Part shown: in pieces, positions 1 to 7,809 of the stretch | Numbering within the stretch: the stretch's first letter is position 1 | Layout: each line of letters begins with the position of its first letter | Assembly (NCBI GenBank): GCA_015661795.1 | Contig: DQVJ01000134.1 | Location: forward strand, 1-16,202 | Length of the DNA stretch: 16,202 nucleotides | DNA from: Sulfurovum sp. | GTDB taxonomy: Bacteria > Campylobacterota > Campylobacteria > Campylobacterales > Sulfurovaceae | Direction of reading: 5' to 3' | Notes under the pieces: generated by a model | The model's database searches: none | What the model saw: only the letters and a program-made list of their open reading frames with translations | Told to the model about the DNA's origin: nothing | Position numbers and translations under genes: made by a program

Positions 1-268
1 CTTTACATTTATTTTGATCAAGCTTATATTCAATCTTGCACTTATATGCTGCTATATGATCTATCCGATACCTCACTGGAGAGTTACCCTTGCACCCAAA
101 CTTAACATAGGCCGGACCACGACCTTGCGATCTCATGCCTTCGATTGTCCCAACTATAGGGTCTATCTCTTTTTGCTCCTTAATCGTATTTGTATCAATA
201 AAAAACGAACCGTACTTCCAGAACAATGCAATTGTCTCTTGCAAAACTTCATCATAATTATTTTTCAT
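1..268 (-). CDS. AlpA/excisionase-like helix-turn-helix protein, C-terminus cut by window edge
   Basis: The minus strand is open for 89 codons from ATG at 268 to the window edge. A GGAG Shine-Dalgarno lies 6 nt upstream of the ATG, so the start is well supported. The N-terminus reads MKNNYDEVLQ. Residues ~45-75 contain RSQGRGPAYVKFG followed by VRYRIDHI, which resembles the recognition-helix and wing signature of AlpA/excisionase-type small DNA-binding proteins (usually R..GRGP.Y.K.G..VRYR..D...). The first half of the HTH is less typical. Proteins of this kind regulate or direct excision of prophages and integrative elements, or act as plasmid and mobile-element regulators. The gene points away from the 600-nt intergenic region, so its promoter should lie there. 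Family assignment is by motif only. The remainder of the protein and its partner genes lie outside the window. Confidence 0.7.
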   Translation of the reverse strand, partial: MKNNYDEVLQETIALFWKYGSFFIDTNTIKEQKEIDPIVGTIEGMRSQGRGPAYVKFGCKGNSPVRYRIDHIAAYKCKIEYKLDQNKCK

Positions 269-639
269 TGTAATCTCCATTACACTGATGGAGCACTGCG
301 ATCACCATATTAAATCTCTATAAATAATTCAAAGTTTTATGGTGACTGAAATGATTATTCAAAGAGATCTATTTCTACATTCTACGTAGACCTATGCAAT
401 TAAACATAGTTACCTGCCTGGCGATAAGACAAGGAAGAAATGTGTAATAAGTTTGTCAGACTTACCTATCTTCATTTGCATTTTTTTATGACGCGCAAAT
501 TGCTATTGATTTTTTAAAATTATATGGGAGTGACCCATTTTGTGAGAGTACGATGCAAAATCGTAAAAACTATAAGAATATATAGTTGCTTACTAATAAA
601 CTAGTCAGGCTTATTATTGTTGTTTTAATTTATTAATGA
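269..639. other. Non-coding interval with short inverted repeats
   Basis: No convincing protein gene was found on either strand. The stretch lies between the start of the AlpA-like gene and the structured element beginning near 640. It contains a palindrome TCTACGTAGA (381-390) and a run of small perfect hairpins: ATTTGC/GCAAAT (474-479/495-500), ATGGG/CCCAT (524-528/534-538), ACGAT/ATCGT (550-554/560-564) and ACTATA/TATAGT (569-574/581-586). It must hold the promoter of the AlpA-like gene, and could hold a recombination or operator site. No -10/-35 pair stands out. Confidence 0.5.
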
Positions 640-862
640 TTATTTAGAAGCGATCTAGATTTTGTGATGGCACTAAAATCTAGTTAAGTCTTTTTGTGCA
701 AAATCTCATGGGTGCCGTGCTCCTGCACACCCTGGATTAAGCACAAGCGAGGGATGCCATATCCACCGCACTAGCTGTAGACTTGCTTTCATAAGTAAAA
801 GCAAGTTTGCTCAGGTCACTAAACGTGACCTAGCGGACCTTTCACGAGTTGTGAAACTAAAT
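640..862 (+). ncRNA. Candidate structured RNA, resembling an IscB omega RNA (HEARO) scaffold
   Basis: Read on the plus strand, this segment folds into successive perfect hairpins. The first is a 9-bp stem CTAGATTTT/AAAATCTAG (655-663/675-683). A nested structure follows, with GTGC/GCAC (696-699/741-744) enclosing GGGT/ACCC (710-713/729-732) and GTGC-TCCT-GCAC (717-728). Then come GGAT/ATCC (752-755/761-764), a 9-bp stem ACTTGCTTT/AAAGCAAGT (781-789/798-806), AGGTCAC/GTGACCT (813-819/825-831) and TTTCAC/GTGAAA (840-845/851-856). The hairpin followed by CACCCTGG (728-735), then GCAC-AAGCG (741-749) and GGATGCCA (752-759), recalls the order of conserved blocks in HEARO/omega RNA scaffolds such as that of OgeuIscB. 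This comparison is from memory. An iscB gene would normally follow on the plus strand, and none does. A guide, if present, would precede ~655. Boundaries are approximate. Confidence 0.42.
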
Positions 863-863
863 C

Positions 864-1007
864 TTAAATATATGTTATATTATACCATTTTTTTATATCA
901 AGTACCATAGTTTTTACACTGTTACCCCAAAAAAGTGATACAAAACACTTTGTTAAATAGTAAAAAATTACAAAGGCTATAATAGCTCCACCAATCATCT
1001 CAAGCAT
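864..1007 (-). CDS. Small single-pass membrane protein, unknown function (47 aa)
   Basis: This short minus-strand ORF encodes 47 residues (MLEMIGGAIIAFVIFYYLTK...). It is preceded by AACAGAGGATATA, giving an AGAGG Shine-Dalgarno 5-6 nt before the ATG at 1007. Residues ~5-28 form one hydrophobic segment with aromatic residues at its edge (FYYLTKCF, LFW). The C-terminal third is polar and basic (VKTMVLDIKKWYN). It therefore looks like a small inner-membrane protein with a short cytoplasmic tail. It lies 134 nt after the stop of the DptH/SspH gene on the same strand, so it may be the last gene of the operon or an independent small gene. I do not recognise the family. Its last codons run up to the structured element. 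Confidence 0.45.
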   Translation of the reverse strand: MLEMIGGAIIAFVIFYYLTKCFVSLFWGNSVKTMVLDIKKWYNITYI

Positions 1008-1026
1008 TATATCCTCTGTTCATTTT

Positions 1027-1143
1027 TCAGCCATGTACATATGCCTCAATATCTCGAATATCAGTAGTCTTTATAGATGACATATCACTGTTCAACGCTT
1101 CAAGGTGAGCAGTCCCAAAATCTTCGCTTACTCCGTTGGTCTT
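1027..1143 (-). pseudogene. Out-of-frame coding-like tail just after dptH/sspH
   Basis: Directly after the TAA of the DptH/SspH gene, a different minus-strand frame stays open. It encodes about 38 residues with protein-like composition (NGVSEDFGTAHLEALNSD, then IKTTDIRDIEAYVHG) before a TGA at 1027-1029. No start codon with a ribosome binding site opens this stretch. It could be a degraded remnant of another gene, or a former extension of DptH/SspH put out of frame by an indel near 1144-1190. It could also be chance. The supporting evidence is composition alone. Confidence 0.2.
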
Positions 1144-4100
1144 AGCTCGTCGGTAAAGAGTGAATATTCTCAAGTGCTTCATCAATATACTCATCAGCCA
1201 TATAAGCAGTTTGAATATATTGTTTTTCACCAGCAAATTTAGCGATCATATGCCCATACCCAAGAAGTTTCTCGGCACCAGGCTCATCAAGGATTATATT
1301 TGAATTCTTTTCGCTGTCAACACGTAATGCAAACTTTGCACCAAGGTTTGCACGCAAAATAGGTACAACTACTGAGTTATCGGGGCGCTGTGTACTAACG
1401 ATTAAGTGGATACCCGCTGCTCTAGCTTTCCCAGAAAGGCTTTGTACCGCACTACTAACATCTTTTTTAAATTCATCATCTAGCATCCAGTCAGCAAATT
1501 CATCAAATATCAAAACAATTCTAGGAATATTAGTCTCAACTTTTTTATTGTATTTATTAATTTCATTAACACCAGTTTCTGCAAAGAGTGAATAGCGCCT
1601 TTCCATTTCTTCAACTAAACCATGTAGCTTTTTTATAGCCAATTCTTTTTTTGTAATGATCCCATCCTCATCAAGATAGGGGATACTGCGATAACGTGTA
1701 AATTCAACCTGCTTGGGGTCAACCAAAATGAATTTTAATTCATCTACAGTATTTGTTCTCATGAGATCAACAATGAAAATATTTAAAAGAACACTCTTAC
1801 CACTTTTTGTCATACCGCCAACAAGTGCATGTGGGTCTTCACTATCTAAGTTGTAATACACGACATCATTATTTTCTTCATTTCGGCCTAATAAAATTTT
1901 AGTATTACCAGGACCGTCACTTAGTTCTCTATCTTCCAAACAATCTTGATACAAAATTATTTGTCGTTCATTTCTTGAAAAAACCAAATCATATGAGCCT
2001 GGAACAACTTCTACTCTTAATAGTTTTAATTTCGTCACTGCTAAAAAATCATTAGCCATCTTATAGAAAATATTTTCATTCCAACCAAGCTCTGGCTCTA
2101 GTGATACCCTAATAGCATTTGGTGTAAATAAGTACTGTAATACTTTAGCTCTATACTTATGATACATTACAACTTTTTTAACAGCATTACTAACCGTTTC
2201 ACCCTCTACTTGTTCAGCTTCTTTTTGTTGCTGATCATCTTTTATATCAACTTCTGGAACTACTGATTCTTCATCATCTGAAATATTATCAACTACTTCT
2301 GTAGGGACAATCTCTTCTTTTGGTTCAACTATTGGTGTTGGTATAGTCACTGGTATTTCTCTTGCTATATGATTATATTTTGGTAATACCAATTCTGATG
2401 ATACTAAATTAAAGTTTGGAAGTGATTCAATCATGGATACAATGGATTTTGATCCAATAATATATTGTTCAATACCTTCTATCCCTGTTGATGGTTGGTA
2501 ATCGTCTTCATGATCATGCACAAATACATAGGACATGCCTCTAACGATAAAATTGATATCTTTATCTAAACGTATGGCATTACGGATATCTTCTGATTTA
2601 AGACCCCCTACAAAGCTTTTATGATGTGTTTCCACAATAAGATCCGAAATCTTTGCTAACCAGTACTCTTTATCGAAATATTCATTCTCTTCAAACACTT
2701 TTTTTATCTGTATATATGAATCTTTTGTTTGTTGCAATGATTTTTTCGCATTCTTTCCTCTATTAGCTTCATTACAAAATTTTGCTTCTACAATATCAAC
2801 ATAAACTGTCGTCAATTTATTATCTGTAAATATTGGAGTGATAGAGAGGACATCAGCTAACACATTATTCTGAGTCATTAATAGTTTCTCTTCCGAATTT
2901 ACACTAGATAAAAACCAATCTGCATAATCATCAATATAAATCAAAATATTATCATGTGATGACAATCCCTCTATAATTGTTTTTGTAAGTACCAACCCAA
3001 GCATTTCATTTGCAAAACTACCACGGCCTATAGCCTTTAAAAGTATATCTCCTGAAAGTTCATTTGCAGATTTTATAATGTTCTCAACTGAACTTTTAAC
3101 AACTGATTCATTAACATTAAATTCTTTAAACTTTTTAATCAAGTGACTTTCAAGAAGAACAGTATTTGCCTTAGAAGAGACAACAAGATTACGATTTATA
3201 TGTCTAGCTTTACGATACTTGATAACATTTGCACCAAACTCTTCCAAAATCTTTTTATCAAGTAGTGAGTCAAGATTTACAACCCAATCCGTGCGCTTAT
3301 GAATGGCCTCTAAATCAGTATGTAGGTCTTTATTATTACGGTCAACATTCAATGTAGGAATTTTATCTTTATAGTCATCCCTGTGAGTACTCATTGTTAG
3401 GTAAAGTAGATTATAAAATGAACTTGTTAAATCATTTTTTGCTGGAGATATTAAATATTTTCCCACACTGCTCTCTTCTTCTGTCATATACTTGCGTTTT
3501 GACCACATTGTTGGATGATAGTCAAAGAGATCATAGGGTTCACTAAGTAATTGATTTCGAAATACAAGTTTAGCCTTGGATGATACAAAGTCATTCAAGA
3601 AGGCTATGTTGAGTTGATCATTAACATTGTCAAGTTGTTTAAAACTCTGATCAAAAGCATTTAAACGTATATTTGACAAGAATGAAACTTCATTATATTC
3701 AAGTGCTTCTTCTGCATCTTTTGAGTTTTGATTTACTAAAAATGAACGATACATTTTTCGGATATGAGAGGCATCTACATCATTGAGGTAAATTTCAAAA
3801 TTATTCTCTTTGGCCGTAAAATCAAGCGTCATTAATTTTTTCATAAACTTAACAGGAAAATCATAGTTATTGACAGCATGAAGAAGTACTTTCAGACTAC
3901 TTTGTTTATGATTATTTAGAGTTAAATAATTTTCTATCACCTTAGTTAAAATAGTTGTTTGTGCAGTAGGATCAGTACTTTGTCCACTATCTAGGTAGTT
4001 TTTTACTGGTTCTAGTATCGTATAGTCATCACACAGTTCAGATATATGAAGTAAACTCTCTTCATCACCCTCAACATCAAATAGTCTAAAGACTTCTGGA

Positions 4101-6283
4101 TAATAAGGAGTACTAAAACTTTGTTCAAGATCACTAAAATAGAGATCTTCTTTAATCATCGGTATTTCATTACTCTTCACATAAGTATCAACAAAATCAA
4201 AGGTGTGTTTTAATTTAACAAAGTATGAGATTAAGCGTAGAGGGTGAAACGAAGGGATAATAACAGTTTTTTCCTGTCCGATACGTACAGTAACAAGAGA
4301 AAGGAAAGGTTCTATAACTTCACTCTTAAATTGATCATTTTCACTGTTCTCAAAAAGTAGTTGACATATCCCGATATATCCTTCACTCAACTGCTCAATA
4401 CGATTAAAGTCAAAGGAGTCTTTTGTAAGGTTTTCTGTAATATCCAGTTGTTTTAGGAGCCAAGTATAATCTTTTACATAGGTACTAAAAAGTCTAGTAA
4501 AGTTTGTAAATTCTTCTTTCTCAAGAATCTTCATAGCAGAGAGCAGTATATTCTTACTTGATATAGATTTATCACATGTTTTTGGGAAAAGCCGATATCC
4601 AGAATTTTTCCCACGACTTGCCAAGGATGAAAAGTCAAAAAGAGATAAAGGCTTTTTCTCCCCTTTTTCAGATCCAGAAGCACGATAAACTACATTAGCA
4701 TACAAACAGTTACTATTTAAGTGTTGTTCTATAGCTTCGATATCTTCTCGATACCCACTCATCATACTATTTGAATTAAAGAACCAGATAAACTTACGTT
4801 CTGCCAACTTTTTTTTATTTACATCTTTAGCTTGAATAATAAAATGTAGTTCATTAGCTGCTTTAGCTAAAGTACCTTTTCTATACTTTCTAACTGTATC
4901 ATTGACCTTACCCTCAAGTTTCTCTTCAATGTCTTGTATAAACTCAAATTCAAAATGAATAGTCTTTGATACTCGATTTAAAATAGAGTAACGTTTATGT
5001 AGATAGTTAATCGCATGTTTTGAATTATTTCGCATAATAGCTGCTGTTTGAGACTGTTTCAAAGAGACCACAATATGATCAATATTGTCAGAATCAGCTT
5101 TTAATTTCTTGATCGTTTCAAGAGTTCCCAGAATAAAATCATTCGATTTTGATTGTGCTGGATATAAAAACTTATCCCATTTACTCCGGAGCGACCTACT
5201 CTCTTCTATATAACCTTTATACTTTTTATATACAGGCTCGAGAACATGTCTTAGCCCCTCTCTATCTTTAGGAGGAAAACTATCGTATTGTAACAAGCTC
5301 TCTTTTTCTTTTTCATCAGCTTCAATGTCTTTCTCTTCAAGAAGATTTAATGTTTCTTGACCAAGTTTTTTAGATGTATCAGACTTTGTTTTTTCAAATA
5401 GTCTATAAATGTAATTTTCATACCAATCAAGAGCACTAAAGGCTTGTTTATTCCGAGGAAGTTCTCTTGAATCTGCCTCAATAAAGCTTAATATTACTGC
5501 TTGAGTCTCAGCCGCTAAAAGCTTAAACTCTTCTATATTTTCATCATACTTTTCACGTAACTCCTCTGATGAAATTGTTTTATTACCTATCCTCTTTGAG
5601 AATGCAGCTGTGATCGACTTAAAAGGTTTTACAATTTTCTTTACATCTTTCAATAAAAAGCTCTTTTTAAATGGTTCAAAACACTTTTTACACTTAAATG
5701 CGTTTAGCGAATTCAGAGACATTCCCATCGCATCTTCTAAAATATAACCTTCTGTATCCATATATGAAATAGTAGATTCAACAAAATTCTCCATCTCAAA
5801 TGGACTAAGTCCATCTAAATCTTTCAGAAAAACCTTACATACATTTTGAAGTTTTTGTTTTCCCTGTCGATCAAGTAAAGTATTATCCATTGTTCCAACA
5901 ATAGATTCAAACTCACTCCTAATGTCATCCGGAGATAAGGTACTTATATCATTTAGTGTGTCGATAACTTCATTTGTAATAAAAACTATATATGAGATAC
6001 TATTTAAGTCAATATCTGAATGCTGAACATTTTCATTACGATACTGTGCCATGACCTCATGATTAGCCTCTATGATTCTATTACTTTCTGTTTCTACCTG
6101 CAACCGTTCATCAACAATTAAAAGGATTTCATCATGCTCATGGTGTGCAAAGTAAGATAACAGGGATTGAAAAGTATATAGAGGATAATTTTTAAGTATA
6201 AACTTACCACTAGTCCCTTCACTCTGTGACACTTTACTTTCAGAGAGAATTTTTTGGACGATATAATTAGTTATAATACTCAT
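1142..6283 (-). CDS. dptH: DptH/SspH: FtsK/HerA-like ATPase of phosphorothioate-dependent restriction (1713 aa)
   Basis: This is the largest subunit of the three-protein restriction module that attacks DNA lacking the host's phosphorothioate mark. The last ~330 residues form an FtsK-type motor. They carry Walker A GGMTKSGKS (residues 1489-1497, K1496), the VDPKQVEF stretch, Walker B IVLIFDEFADWM (D1594, E1595) and the FtsK-typical STQRP motif. An acidic, proline-rich linker (residues ~1305-1362, with PTPIVEPKEE and DDEES) separates the motor from ~1300 N-terminal residues with no recognised fold. These include a CKKC pair near residue 195. Length and layout agree with DptH/DndH proteins. The ATG is 2 nt after the DptG/SspG stop, with GGAAG upstream, so the two are coupled. 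Family knowledge suggests the motor translocates or remodels DNA together with F and G. No nuclease motif is evident by eye. Confidence 0.88.
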   Translation of the reverse strand: MSIITNYIVQKILSESKVSQSEGTSGKFILKNYPLYTFQSLLSYFAHHEHDEILLIVDERLQVETESNRIIEANHEVMAQYRNENVQHSDIDLNSISYIVFITNEVIDTLNDISTLSPDDIRSEFESIVGTMDNTLLDRQGKQKLQNVCKVFLKDLDGLSPFEMENFVESTISYMDTEGYILEDAMGMSLNSLNAFKCKKCFEPFKKSFLLKDVKKIVKPFKSITAAFSKRIGNKTISSEELREKYDENIEEFKLLAAETQAVILSFIEADSRELPRNKQAFSALDWYENYIYRLFEKTKSDTSKKLGQETLNLLEEKDIEADEKEKESLLQYDSFPPKDREGLRHVLEPVYKKYKGYIEESRSLRSKWDKFLYPAQSKSNDFILGTLETIKKLKADSDNIDHIVVSLKQSQTAAIMRNNSKHAINYLHKRYSILNRVSKTIHFEFEFIQDIEEKLEGKVNDTVRKYRKGTLAKAANELHFIIQAKDVNKKKLAERKFIWFFNSNSMMSGYREDIEAIEQHLNSNCLYANVVYRASGSEKGEKKPLSLFDFSSLASRGKNSGYRLFPKTCDKSISSKNILLSAMKILEKEEFTNFTRLFSTYVKDYTWLLKQLDITENLTKDSFDFNRIEQLSEGYIGICQLLFENSENDQFKSEVIEPFLSLVTVRIGQEKTVIIPSFHPLRLISYFVKLKHTFDFVDTYVKSNEIPMIKEDLYFSDLEQSFSTPYYPEVFRLFDVEGDEESLLHISELCDDYTILEPVKNYLDSGQSTDPTAQTTILTKVIENYLTLNNHKQSSLKVLLHAVNNYDFPVKFMKKLMTLDFTAKENNFEIYLNDVDASHIRKMYRSFLVNQNSKDAEEALEYNEVSFLSNIRLNAFDQSFKQLDNVNDQLNIAFLNDFVSSKAKLVFRNQLLSEPYDLFDYHPTMWSKRKYMTEEESSVGKYLISPAKNDLTSSFYNLLYLTMSTHRDDYKDKIPTLNVDRNNKDLHTDLEAIHKRTDWVVNLDSLLDKKILEEFGANVIKYRKARHINRNLVVSSKANTVLLESHLIKKFKEFNVNESVVKSSVENIIKSANELSGDILLKAIGRGSFANEMLGLVLTKTIIEGLSSHDNILIYIDDYADWFLSSVNSEEKLLMTQNNVLADVLSITPIFTDNKLTTVYVDIVEAKFCNEANRGKNAKKSLQQTKDSYIQIKKVFEENEYFDKEYWLAKISDLIVETHHKSFVGGLKSEDIRNAIRLDKDINFIVRGMSYVFVHDHEDDYQPSTGIEGIEQYIIGSKSIVSMIESLPNFNLVSSELVLPKYNHIAREIPVTIPTPIVEPKEEIVPTEVVDNISDDEESVVPEVDIKDDQQQKEAEQVEGETVSNAVKKVVMYHKYRAKVLQYLFTPNAIRVSLEPELGWNENIFYKMANDFLAVTKLKLLRVEVVPGSYDLVFSRNERQIILYQDCLEDRELSDGPGNTKILLGRNEENNDVVYYNLDSEDPHALVGGMTKSGKSVLLNIFIVDLMRTNTVDELKFILVDPKQVEFTRYRSIPYLDEDGIITKKELAIKKLHGLVEEMERRYSLFAETGVNEINKYNKKVETNIPRIVLIFDEFADWMLDDEFKKDVSSAVQSLSGKARAAGIHLIVSTQRPDNSVVVPILRANLGAKFALRVDSEKNSNIILDEPGAEKLLGYGHMIAKFAGEKQYIQTAYMADEYIDEALENIHSLPTS

Positions 6284-6285
6284 AT

Positions 6286-7809
6286 TTACTTTCTTCCATA
6301 TCTATTGATAACATATGCATAACCATCAGATTTACTTTCCAGCAGACCTAGAGCCTGTAGCCTTTCAAACAACCTGGACTCATTCTTTTTATAATCATTT
6401 TCAGAATAATCCCCAATCAATAAAACTGAATGTTTATTGCTAATAATAAAACCATATTTGACATATAACAAATCTATAAAGTTATGAAATGGCATACGAT
6501 TATCAACATTAATTAAGACTAATGTTTTCAACCAATCATCACTTGCTAGATAACGGTAACTATTTGTCTTTTTAACACTAGCTAGCCCTGTTCCTTTTAA
6601 TAGGATTCTATGCATCTTAAGTAAATCACTTTTTGCTTTTTTAGCAATCTCTTTCCAGATTTTTACTTTTAACTTATCAAAATCAAAACCTTCAATAAAC
6701 TCATCATCTTCATCTCTGTAGTTAAGCTCAAGATCCAATCTTTTAAGTAGTTCATCTTTATCTGTAATGTCAATCAATATTTCCATATAATCTTCAAATA
6801 CTTTTTCTAAAGCTTCTAATGGTAAATCTTCATTGATCTTATAAATTTGACGAGAAGATCGTCTTACATGATCACTACGAGGTGCTAATAGCTCTACTGG
6901 GTAGACAACTTTCTCTTCTCCACTTTTTAGAAGACTGGTTTTTTTACTTTGCAACGCAACCGTTAAAATAAAATGAACCATATAAAATGAAGATATAGAT
7001 GTAAAATGTTCAAAAAGATCATTATGAGGGATATCTGATTTTAGTAAAGCAATTAGATCATCGACCAGTTGATCAAATACTTCATGAGAGTCAGCACCTA
7101 AGAACCCTAATTGCGTATCCTTAGAATAGATGTTTTCATCATCCCTAATCGTAGCCAACAAATCATTCCAACGCTTATTTTGTGTTGGGTTTTCAAAGAC
7201 ATTTTTCATTAAAGCTTTCAATGTATCAGCATTTTTTGCTCTACTGATCATCATATATAGTACTTCACCACCACGGGAGAAGAATCTACGACCATGAGAG
7301 AAGTTTTTTAATTCATTATCTACATCAATAAACAGTACGTCAAAAGAGAATGGAAATATAAACTTACTTGTCCAGCGTCTTGAAGTATTCATGCCTAATG
7401 ATGCTTTCCGCAATAAAGATACTGACGTAAAAAAAACATCAACTGATTCAAATCTTTGTTTTAAATATTCATACGTAAATGGAAGACCTAACTTTTTTTG
7501 CAAAGCCATCTCAATATTTTGCCACTTCACCACTTCTTCCTCTGAAGACTGTACTATAGACTCCAGTTCTGGAAAATTATAAAGAATATTTCTTACTTGT
7601 ATATCCTTACGGTACTTTGCTATTGATAATTCTTTTTCAAAGAGTTTTCCTTCAGCTGAATGACTTGCACATACATTTAAAAACTCTAATGTCAAAAGTT
7701 CTTTGTCTTGATCTGTTGTAATCCTATGAAACCATAGTATTTCTTGCAGAAAAGGACTCCTAAGATCTTTACCATAACGCTCTTTTAGTACTTTAGCCTT
7801 CTCTAACAT
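6286..7809 (-). CDS. dptG: DptG/SspG: subunit of phosphorothioate-dependent restriction (507 aa)
   Basis: This is the middle subunit of the F-G-H restriction module. It has no P-loop. A central block around the residues FFSRGGEVLYMMISRAK matches the conserved core I associate with the DptG family, and the position between DptF and DptH genes is diagnostic. The C-terminal ~70 residues (from FIDLLYVKYGF to VINRYGRK) read like a winged-helix domain, which may contact DNA; that is inference. The start is placed at the ATG at 7809, because AGGGG sits 6 nt upstream of it. The ATG at 7815 lies directly against the AGGGG and is too close. The gene overlaps the end of the DptF/SspF gene by 17 nt and ends 2 nt before DptH/SspH, so translation of all three is coupled. 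Biochemical role is unknown to me beyond being needed for restriction. Confidence 0.82.
   Translation of the reverse strand: MLEKAKVLKERYGKDLRSPFLQEILWFHRITTDQDKELLTLEFLNVCASHSAEGKLFEKELSIAKYRKDIQVRNILYNFPELESIVQSSEEEVVKWQNIEMALQKKLGLPFTYEYLKQRFESVDVFFTSVSLLRKASLGMNTSRRWTSKFIFPFSFDVLFIDVDNELKNFSHGRRFFSRGGEVLYMMISRAKNADTLKALMKNVFENPTQNKRWNDLLATIRDDENIYSKDTQLGFLGADSHEVFDQLVDDLIALLKSDIPHNDLFEHFTSISSFYMVHFILTVALQSKKTSLLKSGEEKVVYPVELLAPRSDHVRRSSRQIYKINEDLPLEALEKVFEDYMEILIDITDKDELLKRLDLELNYRDEDDEFIEGFDFDKLKVKIWKEIAKKAKSDLLKMHRILLKGTGLASVKKTNSYRYLASDDWLKTLVLINVDNRMPFHNFIDLLYVKYGFIISNKHSVLLIGDYSENDYKKNESRLFERLQALGLLESKSDGYAYVINRYGRK

Noticed and set aside
14..313. 99-codon plus-strand ORF at the left edge
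   Set aside because: It is the antisense of the AlpA-like gene, has an unnatural Cys/Ile/Tyr-rich composition and no ribosome binding site.
269..320. 16-codon minus-strand ORF (MVIAVLHQCNGDYNEK) overlapping the start of the AlpA-like gene, as a leader peptide
   Set aside because: It has no Shine-Dalgarno and no regulatory signature; its length is within chance.
781..856. Rho-independent terminators of the ssp operon
   Set aside because: The stems lack a U tract on the minus strand, and they form part of a longer plus-strand series of structures. A role in stopping minus-strand transcription remains possible.
640..862. tRNA, tmRNA, group II intron or CRISPR array
   Set aside because: There is no cloverleaf with a T-loop GTTCRA, no group II domain V signature and no regularly spaced repeat. 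The hairpins differ from each other.
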